In this document: positions 1 to 8,100 of the stretch, piece by piece | How the letters are laid out: every line of letters starts with the position of its first letter | Position numbering within the stretch: position 1 is the first letter of the stretch | Source of the DNA: an uncultured Mesocricetibacter sp. | GTDB lineage: Bacteria; Pseudomonadota; Gammaproteobacteria; Enterobacterales; Pasteurellaceae | Assembly: GCA_905373425.1 (NCBI GenBank) | Contig: CAJPST010000043.1 | Location: forward strand, 1-13,152 | Reading direction: 5' to 3' | DNA length: 13,152 nucleotides | Translations under genes and position numbers: made by a program | The notes under the pieces: generated by a model | What the model was told of the DNA's origin: nothing | Databases searched by the model: none | The model's input: only the letters and a program-made list of their open reading frames with translations

Positions 1-450
1 GCAGTCGTCGTGATTGGTGCAGTGATGTCAAGCTATTTCGGCTCGGAAATCGGCGTGCGTATGAAGCCGAATCAAAATCAAATGCTGAATGGCTATGAAT
101 TTCGTTATTTGGGTTTTCAAAATGAACTAGGTCCGAATTACACGTCCGAAAAAGCGCATTTTGAGATTTATAAAAACGGCAAAAAACTGACCGCACTTTT
201 CCCCGAACGTCGTTATTATGATGTGCGTACGATGAATATGTCGGAGGTCGGGCTACAATGGGGTTGGCTAGGCGATTTGTATATTGTAATGGGAGACAAA
301 TTGACGGGGCAAAACACGGTTCCGGGGGAATTTACTTTCCGCTTGCATTATAAGCCCTTTGTTCGCTGGCTGTGGTTAGGCGGTGTGTTGATGGCGCTCG
401 GTGCATTATTAGCCGCACTTGGATTGCGTAATAAGAAGGTAGAAATATGA
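1..450 (+). CDS. ccmF: Cytochrome c haem lyase subunit CcmF, C-terminal part (5' truncated by window)
   Basis: Only the last 149 codons are present; the frame is open from base 1, so the gene begins outside the window. CcmF is the large inner-membrane subunit of the CcmFH(I) haem lyase that joins haem to the CXXCH motif of apocytochrome c in the periplasm. What is visible is the last periplasmic domain followed by the family's typical ending: a LHYKPFVRW segment and one closing membrane helix (about WLWLGGVLMALGALLAAL), then a short charged tail NKKVEI. E. coli CcmF ends with a very similar YYKPFVRW plus helix. An uptake signal at 190-198 encodes the LTALF segment. The stop overlaps the dsbE start in ATGA (447-450), which suggests translational coupling in a ccm operon. 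Confidence 0.93.
   Translation, partial: AVVVIGAVMSSYFGSEIGVRMKPNQNQMLNGYEFRYLGFQNELGPNYTSEKAHFEIYKNGKKLTALFPERRYYDVRTMNMSEVGLQWGWLGDLYIVMGDKLTGQNTVPGEFTFRLHYKPFVRWLWLGGVLMALGALLAALGLRNKKVEI
190..198 (-). repeat. DNA uptake signal (USS), minus orientation, inside ccmF
   Basis: Exact ACCGCACTT, the reverse complement of the Hin-type uptake core AAGTGCGGT. It is followed by TT, as in the extended consensus, and is read as Leu-Thr-Ala-Leu-Phe in ccmF. Confidence 0.9.
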
Positions 451-977
451 AGAAAAAACTTCTTGTCTTTTCCCCTTTGATAATAGTTTTAGGCGTTTGT
501 GTATTACTTCTTGTCGGTTTGCAACAGGATCCCAAAAAATTGGCCTCAGCATTAATCGGTAAACCGGTGCCGGAATTTTATCAGACGAATCTGCTAATAC
601 CGGGTAACATCTTAACGAACAAAGATTTACCGAAAGAGCCTCATTTAATCAACATTTGGGGCAGTTGGTGTCATTACTGCAAAGAGGAACATCCGTTCCT
701 AATGGAACTTGCAGGGCAAGGGGTAAAAATCATCGGTTTAAATTATCGGGATAAGGCGCAAAGTGCGGTAGAATTTTTGCACAGATCGGGGAATCCGTTT
801 TTGTTGGTCGTAGATGATAGCCAAGGCAAACTGGCTATGCAACTTGGGGTGGATGGTGCTCCTGAAACCTATTTGGTGGATGAACATGGGGTTATTCGGT
901 ACCGTTATTCAGGTGCAATTGACAAAACTGTATGGCGGCGGGAACTTCTACCGGAATTGGAGAAACTGAGAAAATAA
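447..977 (+). CDS. dsbE: Thiol:disulfide oxidoreductase DsbE/CcmG
   Basis: This is a membrane-anchored periplasmic thioredoxin-like protein of 176 aa, the usual family length. It keeps apocytochrome c cysteines (or the CcmH thiols) reduced for haem attachment in the Ccm pathway. Residues 4-25 form an uncleaved N-terminal anchor. The thioredoxin fold follows, with active site WGSWCHYCKEEHP (Cys75, Cys78) and the cis-proline loop GAPET (Pro139) seen in CcmG proteins. The dipeptide between the cysteines is His-Tyr, where E. coli CcmG has Pro-Thr. The ATG overlaps the ccmF stop by 4 bases (ATGA), and the TAA overlaps the ccmH ATG by 1 base. This tight packing fixes both starts. The family assignment is secure. 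Confidence 0.95.
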   Translation: MKKKLLVFSPLIIVLGVCVLLLVGLQQDPKKLASALIGKPVPEFYQTNLLIPGNILTNKDLPKEPHLINIWGSWCHYCKEEHPFLMELAGQGVKIIGLNYRDKAQSAVEFLHRSGNPFLLVVDDSQGKLAMQLGVDGAPETYLVDEHGVIRYRYSGAIDKTVWRRELLPELEKLRK

Positions 978-1441
978 TGAAAAAGATCCTATGGTTTCTG
1001 CTATTCGTCGGTGTCTTTGCTCATGCCGAAATGGTGGATACGTTCGAGTTTAAAAATGTACAAGAGCGCACTCGAGCAGTGGCATTGGCAAAGTCTTTGC
1101 GTTGCCCGCAATGTCAGAATCAAAATTTGGTGGAATCCAACTCGCCGATTGCTTACGATTTGCGCATTGAAGTATATAAAATGATTGATGAAGGCAAAAC
1201 GGACGAGCAGATTATTGAAGTGATGACATCCCGTTTTGGAAATTTTGTGTTGTATAACCCTCCGTTTCAATACACGACCTTATTACTTTGGTGCTTACCG
1301 ATTATTTTACTAATTTTGGCAGCATCGGCAATGTGGCGATATTTACGCAGTCGCGAAAAAACACCGCCAATTTCGACCGCACTTAATGCAGAACAGCAGC
1401 AGGCGTTAAAGAATTTGTTGAATAACAGAGAACAAAAGTGA
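977..1441 (+). CDS. ccmH: Cytochrome c maturation protein CcmH
   Basis: A 154-aa periplasmic, membrane-tethered thiol protein of the CcmH/CycL/NrfF family, which handles apocytochrome c thiols for the haem lyase. It has a cleavable signal peptide (MKKILWFLLFVGVFAHA, cut before EMVD), the diagnostic LRCPQCQNQ motif (Cys43, Cys46), a three-helix domain, then a C-terminal membrane helix (about TTLLLWCLPIILLILAASA) and a short cytoplasmic tail. I chose ATG 977 because it begins the signal peptide and overlaps the dsbE TAA by 1 base. An earlier in-frame start at 932 would bury the signal peptide. E. coli CcmH is one long protein with a TPR half; here that half is the separate next gene, ccmI. Confidence 0.94.
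   Translation: MKKILWFLLFVGVFAHAEMVDTFEFKNVQERTRAVALAKSLRCPQCQNQNLVESNSPIAYDLRIEVYKMIDEGKTDEQIIEVMTSRFGNFVLYNPPFQYTTLLLWCLPIILLILAASAMWRYLRSREKTPPISTALNAEQQQALKNLLNNREQK
1376..1384 (-). repeat. DNA uptake signal (USS), minus orientation, inside ccmH
   Basis: Exact ACCGCACTT. It encodes Ser-Thr-Ala-Leu in the C-terminal tail of CcmH, a poorly conserved region where such insertions are tolerated. Confidence 0.88.
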
Positions 1442-2268
1442 TGATATTATTTTTCATAGGGTTAGCTTGTTTTGTCGCAATCGGCTTGTTACTTTTCATC
1501 CCTTGTGGACGACATATTGATTGGCAGAAAAACTATCGCCAACAGCACAATATCGCCTTATATCAACGCCAAATAAAAACTGCTTCACCGGAATTAGCCG
1601 ATGAATTGAGCCAACGCTTACTTGCCGATGAACGTCAATTACAACAACAGCCAAGCTTTTCAGCTAAAAGTGCGGTTGATTTTTCGCCTAAAATTGCGCT
1701 TAGTTTATGGCTAATTTTATGCCTAGTCCCGATCACTTATTATTTTTCTCTCAACCGTTTTGATAGCGTGCAGCAGGGATTACAAGACTTTGCCGAAGCA
1801 CAACAAAAACGGAGTGAGGCAACAACTGTTGAAAAAAATGATGACTATATTCTTTCCGTGCAAAATAAATTGCGTCAGGATCCGAATAATGCGGAAGCTT
1901 GGATTGAACTTGGGCAAGCCTATTTATTGAGCAACGAGTTTGAAAATGCGCTACGCGCTTATGCCAATGCGGAAGGTCTGCTCGGCAGTAAGCCGCATGT
2001 TTTAGGGTTGGCTGCAACCGCGCTTTATTATCAGGCAGGGCAAAAAATTACTCCTAAAGTACGTCAACTGCTTGATAATGCATTAAGTCAAGATCCGAAC
2101 GAGGTATCCAGTGTGTCCCTGTTAGCTTCCGATGCGTTTCTGACTACCGATTACGCCGGTGCACTGCGTCTCTGGCAACAACTGCTTGATAGCGGTCGTA
2201 GTGATATTAACCGTCGTCAAATCATTCAGAGTATGAATATGGCGGAGCAATTGAACAACGCTAAATAA
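1441..2268 (+). CDS. ccmI: Cytochrome c biogenesis TPR protein CcmI
   Basis: A 275-aa membrane protein matching the CcmI/NrfG-type apocytochrome c chaperone of the haem lyase complex. Membrane helices lie near residues 2-21 and 84-103, with a cytoplasmic stretch between them that is rich in Gln and basic residues. After the second helix comes a periplasmic TPR region, clearest around residues 147-180 (NAEAWIELGQAYL, then ENALRAYANAEGL). This part corresponds to the C-terminal half of the fused E. coli CcmH. ATG 1441 overlaps the ccmH TGA by 1 base (TGATG). A GTG three bases earlier is also in frame and would add one residue. It is the last gene of the ccm operon seen here; I found no convincing terminator in the 103 bases after it. 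Confidence 0.88.
   Translation: MILFFIGLACFVAIGLLLFIPCGRHIDWQKNYRQQHNIALYQRQIKTASPELADELSQRLLADERQLQQQPSFSAKSAVDFSPKIALSLWLILCLVPITYYFSLNRFDSVQQGLQDFAEAQQKRSEATTVEKNDDYILSVQNKLRQDPNNAEAWIELGQAYLLSNEFENALRAYANAEGLLGSKPHVLGLAATALYYQAGQKITPKVRQLLDNALSQDPNEVSSVSLLASDAFLTTDYAGALRLWQQLLDSGRSDINRRQIIQSMNMAEQLNNAK
1668..1676 (+). repeat. DNA uptake signal (USS), plus orientation, inside ccmI
   Basis: Exact AAGTGCGGT. It is read as Lys-Ser-Ala-Val in the linker just before the second membrane helix of CcmI. Confidence 0.88.
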
Positions 2269-2371
2269 CCTTTGCTTATAATAGTTAATTGCATGATGCT
2301 TAATCATTAACCATAAATAACACAACATAGCGGGTAAATAAACGGCATACTACAGAGGTGTTGCTAAGCAA

Positions 2372-3589
2372 ATGAACGACAATTATTCCGACGTCATTAT
2401 TATCGGCGCGGGCGCTGCAGGGTTATTTTGTGCTGCGCAGCTTGGAAAATATGGTAAACGCGTGCTGATTTTGGATAACGGGAAAAAAATCGGGCGTAAG
2501 ATTCTGATGTCAGGCGGTGGTTTTTGTAATTTTACCAATATGAATGTTACGTCGGGATGCTATCTTAGTGAAAACCGACATTTTGTGAAATCCGCGCTGG
2601 CACAATTTACGCAGTGGGATTTTATCGGGCTGGTAGCCGATTACGGTATTGCTTGGCACGAAAAGGAAGACGGACAGCTTTTTTGTGATAACGGCGCGCA
2701 GGACATCGTGGATATGCTGGCGGCGGAATGTGCTAAATATGGCGTGAAAATTCAGTTACGTCAACCGATCGAACAAGTTGAGCAAGTTGAAAATGATGCA
2801 AAAGTGCGGTTTAAAATTCATGCGTTTTCACAACAGTGGAGTTGCCGTTCATTAGTGATCGCCAGTGGTGGGCTTTCCATGCCGGCCTTGGGCGCAACAC
2901 CCTTTGGTTATCAGCTTGCCGAGCAGTTTGGCATTAATGTTGTGCCGCCACGAGCCGCTTTAGTACCGTTCACTTTTCGGGAAACGGAGAAATTTCTGAC
3001 CGCACTTTCGGGCGTTTCATTGCCTGTTACCGTCACCTCTCATCATCAATCTTTTACTCATCAAATGCTGTTTACTCATCGCGGATTGTCAGGTCCGGCA
3101 ATTTTGCAGATTTCTAATTATTGGGAACCCGGGGAAAGTGTTGAGATCGATTTATTGCCTTATCATTCTGTTTGTCAGATTGTAGAAGAATGTCGTCAGT
3201 CTTCGCCTAAACAGCAGCTAAAAACCGTATTGTCACGCTATTTACCGAAGAAACTGGTTGAGCTTTGGTTTGCCCAAAGTTTATTAAAGGATCAAACCGT
3301 CGCCAATCTGAGTAAAGCGGAACTGCTTGCAGTGGATAATTTTATTCACCGTTGGCAATTTTACCCAAATGGCACAGAAGGTTATCGTACCGCGGAAGTG
3401 ACTATGGGGGGAGTGGATACGCGTGAGATTTCATCAAAAACTATGGAAAGTAATAAAATCGAAGGGTTATATTTTATCGGTGAAGTGCTGGACGTGACCG
3501 GTCGGCTAGGCGGTTATAATTTCCAATGGGCGTGGAGTTCCGCGTATGCCTGCGCTGTGGGGATTACCGGCAAATCTGAACGGTTGTGA
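2372..3589 (+). CDS. NAD(P)/FAD-dependent oxidoreductase, HI0933/YhiN (BaiN/RdsA) family
   Basis: A 405-aa flavoprotein of the HI0933/YhiN family; the exact substrate in this organism is not known to me. It starts with a Rossmann FAD-binding motif, VIIIGAGAAGLFCA (Gly12, Gly14, Gly17), then the family signature GRKILMSGGGFCNFTN (about residues 41-56). Near the end is the second flavin-contact block, GEVLDVTGRLGGYNFQWAW, also typical of the family. The length fits. The ATG follows a moderate AGAGGTG (2354-2360) at an 11-base spacing. The gene stands alone, 103 bases after ccmI and convergent with nhaA. A TATAAT at 2277-2282 could be a -10 box, but no good -35 accompanies it, so readthrough from the ccm operon is equally possible. 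Confidence 0.9.
   Translation: MNDNYSDVIIIGAGAAGLFCAAQLGKYGKRVLILDNGKKIGRKILMSGGGFCNFTNMNVTSGCYLSENRHFVKSALAQFTQWDFIGLVADYGIAWHEKEDGQLFCDNGAQDIVDMLAAECAKYGVKIQLRQPIEQVEQVENDAKVRFKIHAFSQQWSCRSLVIASGGLSMPALGATPFGYQLAEQFGINVVPPRAALVPFTFRETEKFLTALSGVSLPVTVTSHHQSFTHQMLFTHRGLSGPAILQISNYWEPGESVEIDLLPYHSVCQIVEECRQSSPKQQLKTVLSRYLPKKLVELWFAQSLLKDQTVANLSKAELLAVDNFIHRWQFYPNGTEGYRTAEVTMGGVDTREISSKTMESNKIEGLYFIGEVLDVTGRLGGYNFQWAWSSAYACAVGITGKSERL
2802..2810 (+). repeat. DNA uptake signal (USS), plus orientation, in the flavoprotein gene
   Basis: Exact AAGTGCGGT, in the less usual reading frame (Lys-Val-Arg-Phe). Confidence 0.86.
2999..3007 (-). repeat. DNA uptake signal (USS), minus orientation, in the flavoprotein gene
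   Basis: Exact ACCGCACTT, read as Leu-Thr-Ala-Leu. It lies about 190 bases from the plus-oriented copy at 2802, in the same gene. Confidence 0.88.
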
Positions 3590-3609
3590 CATGATGTATC
3601 CGAGAAATT

Positions 3610-3631
3610 CAGCCCTCAAATTCGAGGGCTG
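3610..3631. terminator. Shared hairpin terminator between flavoprotein gene and nhaA
   Basis: CAGCCCTC (3610-3617) pairs perfectly with GAGGGCTG (3624-3631) around a 6-base loop AAATTC; flanking T3609-A3632 extends the stem. It lies 20 bases past the flavoprotein stop and 66 bases past the stop of the convergent nhaA. Neither side has a strong T-run: the minus side continues AATTTCT and the plus side AGCTAAATTT. It may therefore be a weak or bidirectional terminator. Confidence 0.6.
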
Positions 3632-3661
3632 AGCTAAATTTAAAAAACACTGAAAAATCCG

Positions 3662-3670
3662 ACCGCACTT
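3662..3670 (-). repeat. DNA uptake signal (USS), intergenic, downstream of nhaA
   Basis: Exact ACCGCACTT, single and unpaired, in the 108-base convergent gap between the flavoprotein gene and nhaA. Confidence 0.88.
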
Positions 3671-3697
3671 TGGTGATATTGAAGCGGTGGAATGTGT

Positions 3698-4882
3698 TTA
3701 TTTTGGCATTAATGACATTGTTCTTGGTGTCGTGGTGTATTTCAACAGGAAATAACCTGTTACGGCAGAAATTCCCGAACCGAGCAAAATTCCCAACCGT
3801 GACAGTAGCATTAATTCTTGGTTTACATTGCCGAAAGCAAGGCTGGCAAGGAACATAGACATAGTAAAACCGATACCGCATACTACCGCCATGGCGAAGA
3901 TTTGTTTGAAATTCACATGTTTTGGCAATTTAGCAACACCGAATTTTACTGCTAAGAAACTGAAACCGAATACTCCGATAGTTTTGCCAACCACCAAGCC
4001 AAGAGTGATACCTAAGGTTAACGGCGACAGCAAACTGGATAAGTTCACTTCACTTAGTGTTACGCCCGCATTGGAAAAGGCGAACAGCGGCAGAATTAAA
4101 TAGGAACACCAAGGGGCCAAATGATGTTCAAAATCGTGCAACGGACGTTCGTGATTCGGCCCGTGTAACGGAACGGCAAAACCGATAATTACCCCCGCCA
4201 ATGTGGCGTGTACACCGGATTTCAGCACCGAAGCCCATAAAATCAGACCGACCACCATATATGCGGAGATCTGTGTGACTTTAAAATAGTTCATGGTAAA
4301 CAAGAAGATAACGGCGATAACGGCTATAATCAGAGCCGTCATACTAATGTCGTGGGAAAAGAAAATAGCGATCACTACAATTGCGCCCAAGTCATCAATA
4401 ATTGCCAGTGCCAATAAAAAAATCTTCAGCGACATTGGTACGCGTTGTCCGAGTAACGCCACAATACCCAAGGCAAAAGCAATATCCGTTGCCATTGGGA
4501 TCGCCCACCCCGAATTTAACTCACTGTGCTGATGCGTAATGAGAGCAAAAACTGCCGCCGGCACAAGCATTCCGCCGAATGCCGCAATCGCCGGGAAAAT
4601 AGCTCGTTGATAACTGGATAATGCACCTTCAAACAGCTCTCGTTTTACTTCCATTCCGACTAGCGTGAAAAACACCGCCATAAATCCATCGTTTACCCAT
4701 AATAACAATGGTTTATCAATAGAAAAGTCCCCTAGACGTACACTGATTGGCGTATCTAAAAAACTGAAATATATATCCTTTAATCCTGAATTAGCCAACA
4801 CTAACGCCAATACGGCAAATGCAAACAGCAAAATGCCACTTGCAGCTTCAAGCTTAAAAAAGTTTTTAATGTGATTAATCAT
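3698..4882 (-). CDS. nhaA: Na+/H+ antiporter NhaA
   Basis: A 394-aa inner-membrane antiporter that expels Na+ (or Li+) in exchange for H+, serving sodium tolerance and pH balance. The sequence aligns with E. coli NhaA (388 aa) with identical numbering for the key residues: Asp133 in ATDIAFALG, Asp163-Asp164 in AIIDDLGAI (the ion site), His225 in SGVHATLAG (linked to pH response in E. coli) and Lys300 in VVGKTIG. The protein is hydrophobic throughout, as expected for about 12 membrane segments. The start is supported by GGAG (plus-strand CTCC at 4889-4892) six bases before the ATG. It is monocistronic, divergent from dnaE and convergent with the flavoprotein gene. A folded leader is described separately. 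No nhaR-type regulator gene lies nearby. Confidence 0.96.
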   Translation of the reverse strand: MINHIKNFFKLEAASGILLFAFAVLALVLANSGLKDIYFSFLDTPISVRLGDFSIDKPLLLWVNDGFMAVFFTLVGMEVKRELFEGALSSYQRAIFPAIAAFGGMLVPAAVFALITHQHSELNSGWAIPMATDIAFALGIVALLGQRVPMSLKIFLLALAIIDDLGAIVVIAIFFSHDISMTALIIAVIAVIFLFTMNYFKVTQISAYMVVGLILWASVLKSGVHATLAGVIIGFAVPLHGPNHERPLHDFEHHLAPWCSYLILPLFAFSNAGVTLSEVNLSSLLSPLTLGITLGLVVGKTIGVFGFSFLAVKFGVAKLPKHVNFKQIFAMAVVCGIGFTMSMFLASLAFGNVNQELMLLSRLGILLGSGISAVTGYFLLKYTTTPRTMSLMPK

Positions 4883-4886
4883 TGAG

Positions 4887-4947
4887 TTCTCCGTCGGTAT
4901 TTTATTATTACAATGATAAGGACGTTCCTTCTCCGAAAGGGAAGAAG
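4887..4947 (-). promoter_or_regulatory. Possible structured leader of nhaA overlapping its ribosome binding site
   Basis: On the minus strand, CTTCTTCC (plus 4940-4947) can pair with GGAGAAG (plus 4928-4934) around a 5-base loop, giving 7 pairs with one bulge. Further down, the nhaA ribosome binding site reads CGGAGAAC (plus 4886-4893), nearly the same as CGGAGAAG in the first hairpin. The CTTCTTCC arm could therefore pair with either. The duplication and complementarity are seen in the sequence. A switching role is only inference, and the promoter position is unknown. Confidence 0.3.
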
Positions 4948-5051
4948 ACTACCACAGAATCAAATAAAATTGTAGTCACCCAACGTAAACGCCTTTAGTT
5001 TGTTTTTATTTGGCGCGGTTCACAAGAACGTAAAGCTACATGCGGCAAAAC

Positions 5052-5080
5052 TCGACCAATTTATAAAATCCCGTTAAAAT
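5052..5080 (+). promoter_or_regulatory. Candidate promoter of dnaE
   Basis: TCGACC (5052-5057, 4 of 6 with TTGACA), a 17-base spacer, and TAAAAT (5075-5080, 5 of 6 with TATAAT). Transcription would begin near 5087, about 39 bases before the dnaE ATG. A near-uptake signal, ACCGCACGT (5083-5091), lies at the predicted start. The rest of the 243-base divergent region is AT-rich; apart from the nhaA leader hairpin I see no further clear signals in it. Confidence 0.4.
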
Positions 5081-5125
5081 AGACCGCACGTTTACACCGA
5101 TTTTTGCGTTTTTCAGAAGGATTTT

Positions 5126-8100
5126 ATGTCATCACCCCGTTTCGTTCACCTGCGTGTGCACAGTGATTTTTCAATGATTGATGGTATTGCCAAAGTCAAG
5201 CCTTTGGTTAAAGCCTGCGTGCAAAATGAAATGGTGGCAATGGCACTGACCGATTTTACCAACTTCTGCGGCTTGGTGCGTTTTTATGGCGAAGCTTTGT
5301 CTTCCGGCATTAAGCCGATTATCGGTTCGGATGTGTTAGTAAAAAGCGACTTATGTGGCGATGAACATTTTGAATTAACTTTACTGGCGAAAAATAATGC
5401 CGGTTATAAAAATATCACCCTTTTGCTTTCAAAGGCTTATCAACGCGGCTATCAAGATTTACCGTACATCGATCAGCAATGGCTGGTCGAACATCGCGAA
5501 GGAATTATCATTCTGTCGGGCGGACGAAATGGCGATGTGGGTAAACAGTTACTCAAAGATAATCTTGATAATGCCGAAAGTGCGGTCCGTTTTTATCAAG
5601 ATTTTTTTGCCGATCATTTCTACTTAAGTATATCCCGCACCGGTCATCCAGAAGAAGAGCGTTATATTCGTTCCGTTCTTGAATTAGCCCAAAAGCATCG
5701 TTTACCCGTAGTGGCTACTAACGATGTTTGTTTTTTACAGTCGGACGATTTTGAAGCGCACGAGATCCGTGTTGCCATTCACGACGGCTATACTTTAGAC
5801 GATCCGAAACGCCCGAAACTTTACACCGTTCAGCAATATTTCCGTTCCGAACAGGAAATGTGCGACTTATTTGCCGACATTCCTGCCGCCCTAGAAAACA
5901 CGGTCTTGATTGCTCAGCGTTGTAACGTAACGATTAAATTGGGCGAATATTTCCTGCCGCAATTTCCTACCGGTGAGTTAAGCACCGAAGAGTTTTTAGT
6001 TAAAAAAGCGCGTGAAGGTTTGGAAGAACGGTTGGTTTTTCTATTTCCCGATGAAAAAGTGCGATCGGAAAATCGGGCGAAATATGATGAACGTCTGCAA
6101 ATTGAGCTGGATGTAATCAACCAAATGGGCTTTCCCGGTTATTTTTTGATCGTAATGGAATTTATTCAATGGTCGAAAGATAACGATATTCCGGTCGGGC
6201 CGGGGCGTGGCTCGGGAGCCGGTTCATTGGTGGCTTATGCGTTAAAAATCACTGATCTGGATCCGTTAGAATTTGATTTGTTATTTGAACGTTTCCTTAA
6301 TCCGGAGCGGGTCTCAATGCCCGATTTTGACGTAGATTTCTGTATGGATGGGCGCGACCGAGTGATCGAGCACGTTGCCGAAACTTACGGGCGTGGTGCC
6401 GTGTCGCAGATTATCACTTTCGGAACTATGGCGGCAAAGGCGGTAATCCGTGATGTGGGGCGCGTGTTAGGACATCCTTATGGCTTTGTGGATCGCATTT
6501 CTAAACTCATTCCGCCCGATCCGGGCATGACGCTTGCCAAGGCGTTTGATGCCGAACCGCAATTACAAGTGATTTATGACGGTGATGAGGAAGTTAAAGC
6601 GCTGATTGATATGGCACGCAAGCTAGAGGGCGTTACACGCAATGCAGGCAAGCATGCCGGTGGTGTAGTGATTTCTCCGACATTGATTACGGATTTTTCA
6701 CCGCTTTATTGTGATAGTGAAGGATTGCATCCTGTGACCCATTTTGATAAGAATGATGTGGAATACGCAGGTTTAGTTAAGTTCGACTTTTTAGGATTGC
6801 GCACACTCACTATTATTAAATGGGCGCTGGATATGATTAACACCAGGCTCGCTAAAGAAGGCAAAGCACCGGTGGATATCGCTGCGATTCCGCTAGACGA
6901 TAAAAAAGCCTTTGATGTATTGCTGAAAGCTGAGACTACGGCTGTATTCCAGCTTGAATCGCGTGGAATGAAAGATCTGATTAAACGGCTAAAACCGGAT
7001 TGTTTTGAAGATATTATCGCGTTAGTGGCATTGTTTCGTCCGGGACCGTTGGAATCCGGAATGGTGCAGAACTTTATTGATCGCAAACACGGCAACGAGC
7101 CTGTGGCTTACCCCGATCCGGAATATCAACATGAGAGTCTAAAGCCGATTTTGGAGCCTACTTACGGCGTAATCGTTTATCAGGAACAGGTTATGCAAAT
7201 TGCACAAGAACTGGCGGGATATACGCTAGGCGGTGCGGATTTATTACGTCGTGCAATGGGTAAGAAAAAACCGGAGGAGATGGCGGCACAACGTTCAACG
7301 TTTGAGGAAGGGGCGTTGAAAAAAGGGGTAGATGGTACACTGGCGATGAAAATTTTTGATTTGGTGGAAAAATTCGCCGGTTATGGTTTTAACAAATCCC
7401 ACTCTGCTGCCTATGCTTTAGTGTCCTATCAAACTCTGTGGCTGAAAGCGCATTATCCTGCTGAATTTATGGCGGCGGTAATGACTTCGGAAATGGACAA
7501 CACCGATAAAATCGTCGGTTTATATGACGAATGCTTGCGTATGGGCTTAAAAGTTGCGCCACCTGATATTAACACAGGTAAGCATCATTTTAGCGTCAAT
7601 GACAGCGGTGAAATTGTTTACGGAATAGGTGCTATCAAAGGTGTAGGCGAAGGGCCGATTGCCGCCTTGATTTCGGCTCGCAACAGTGGCGGTATCTTTA
7701 AAGATTTGTTTGACTTGTGTGCTCGTGTGGATTTAAAACAAATCAACCGCCGCACTTTTGAAAGTCTAATTAAATCAGGTGCTTTCGATAAACTTGGTCC
7801 GCACCGTGCTGCGTTGGCGAAAAATTTGGAAGATGCCTTGCAGGCCTCCAGTCAACATGCCAAAGACGAAGCTATGGGGCAGGCGGATATGTTCGGTGTG
7901 CTGACTGAAAGCCCAGAGGATGTGGAGATTGCCTATGCCAACACGCCGAAATGGACGGAAAAACAAATTCTTGACGGTGAACGGGAGACCCTCGGACTGT
8001 ATTTAAGTAGCCACCCGATCAGTCGTTATTTAAAAGAGCTATCCCATTATAGCCCGACCCGTTTGAAAGAATTAATGCCGAATAATCGGGGGCAAGTCAG

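Noticed and set aside
932..976. Upstream in-frame extension of ccmH from base 932
   Set aside because: It would overlap dsbE by 46 bases and place 15 unrelated residues before a clear signal peptide. ATG 977 overlaps the dsbE stop by one base, as elsewhere in this operon.
2285..2310. Palindromic ATGAT/ATCAT sequence between ccmI and the flavoprotein gene, considered as an FNR site or terminator
   Set aside because: FNR needs TTGAT and ATCAA four bases apart; here the gap is five and the outer bases are wrong. As a hairpin it has only five A/T-rich pairs and no T-run.
3828..4874. Several plus-strand open frames (3828-4103, 4293-4532, 4665-4874) opposite nhaA
   Set aside because: All are antisense shadows of nhaA, whose ion-site residues and membrane pattern show the minus strand is the coding one.
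6706..7095. 129-codon open frame antisense to dnaE
   Set aside because: It lies wholly inside the conserved catalytic part of dnaE on the other strand, with a Ser/Ile/Asn-rich product that looks like no family and no start signal. It is a shadow of dnaE codon use.
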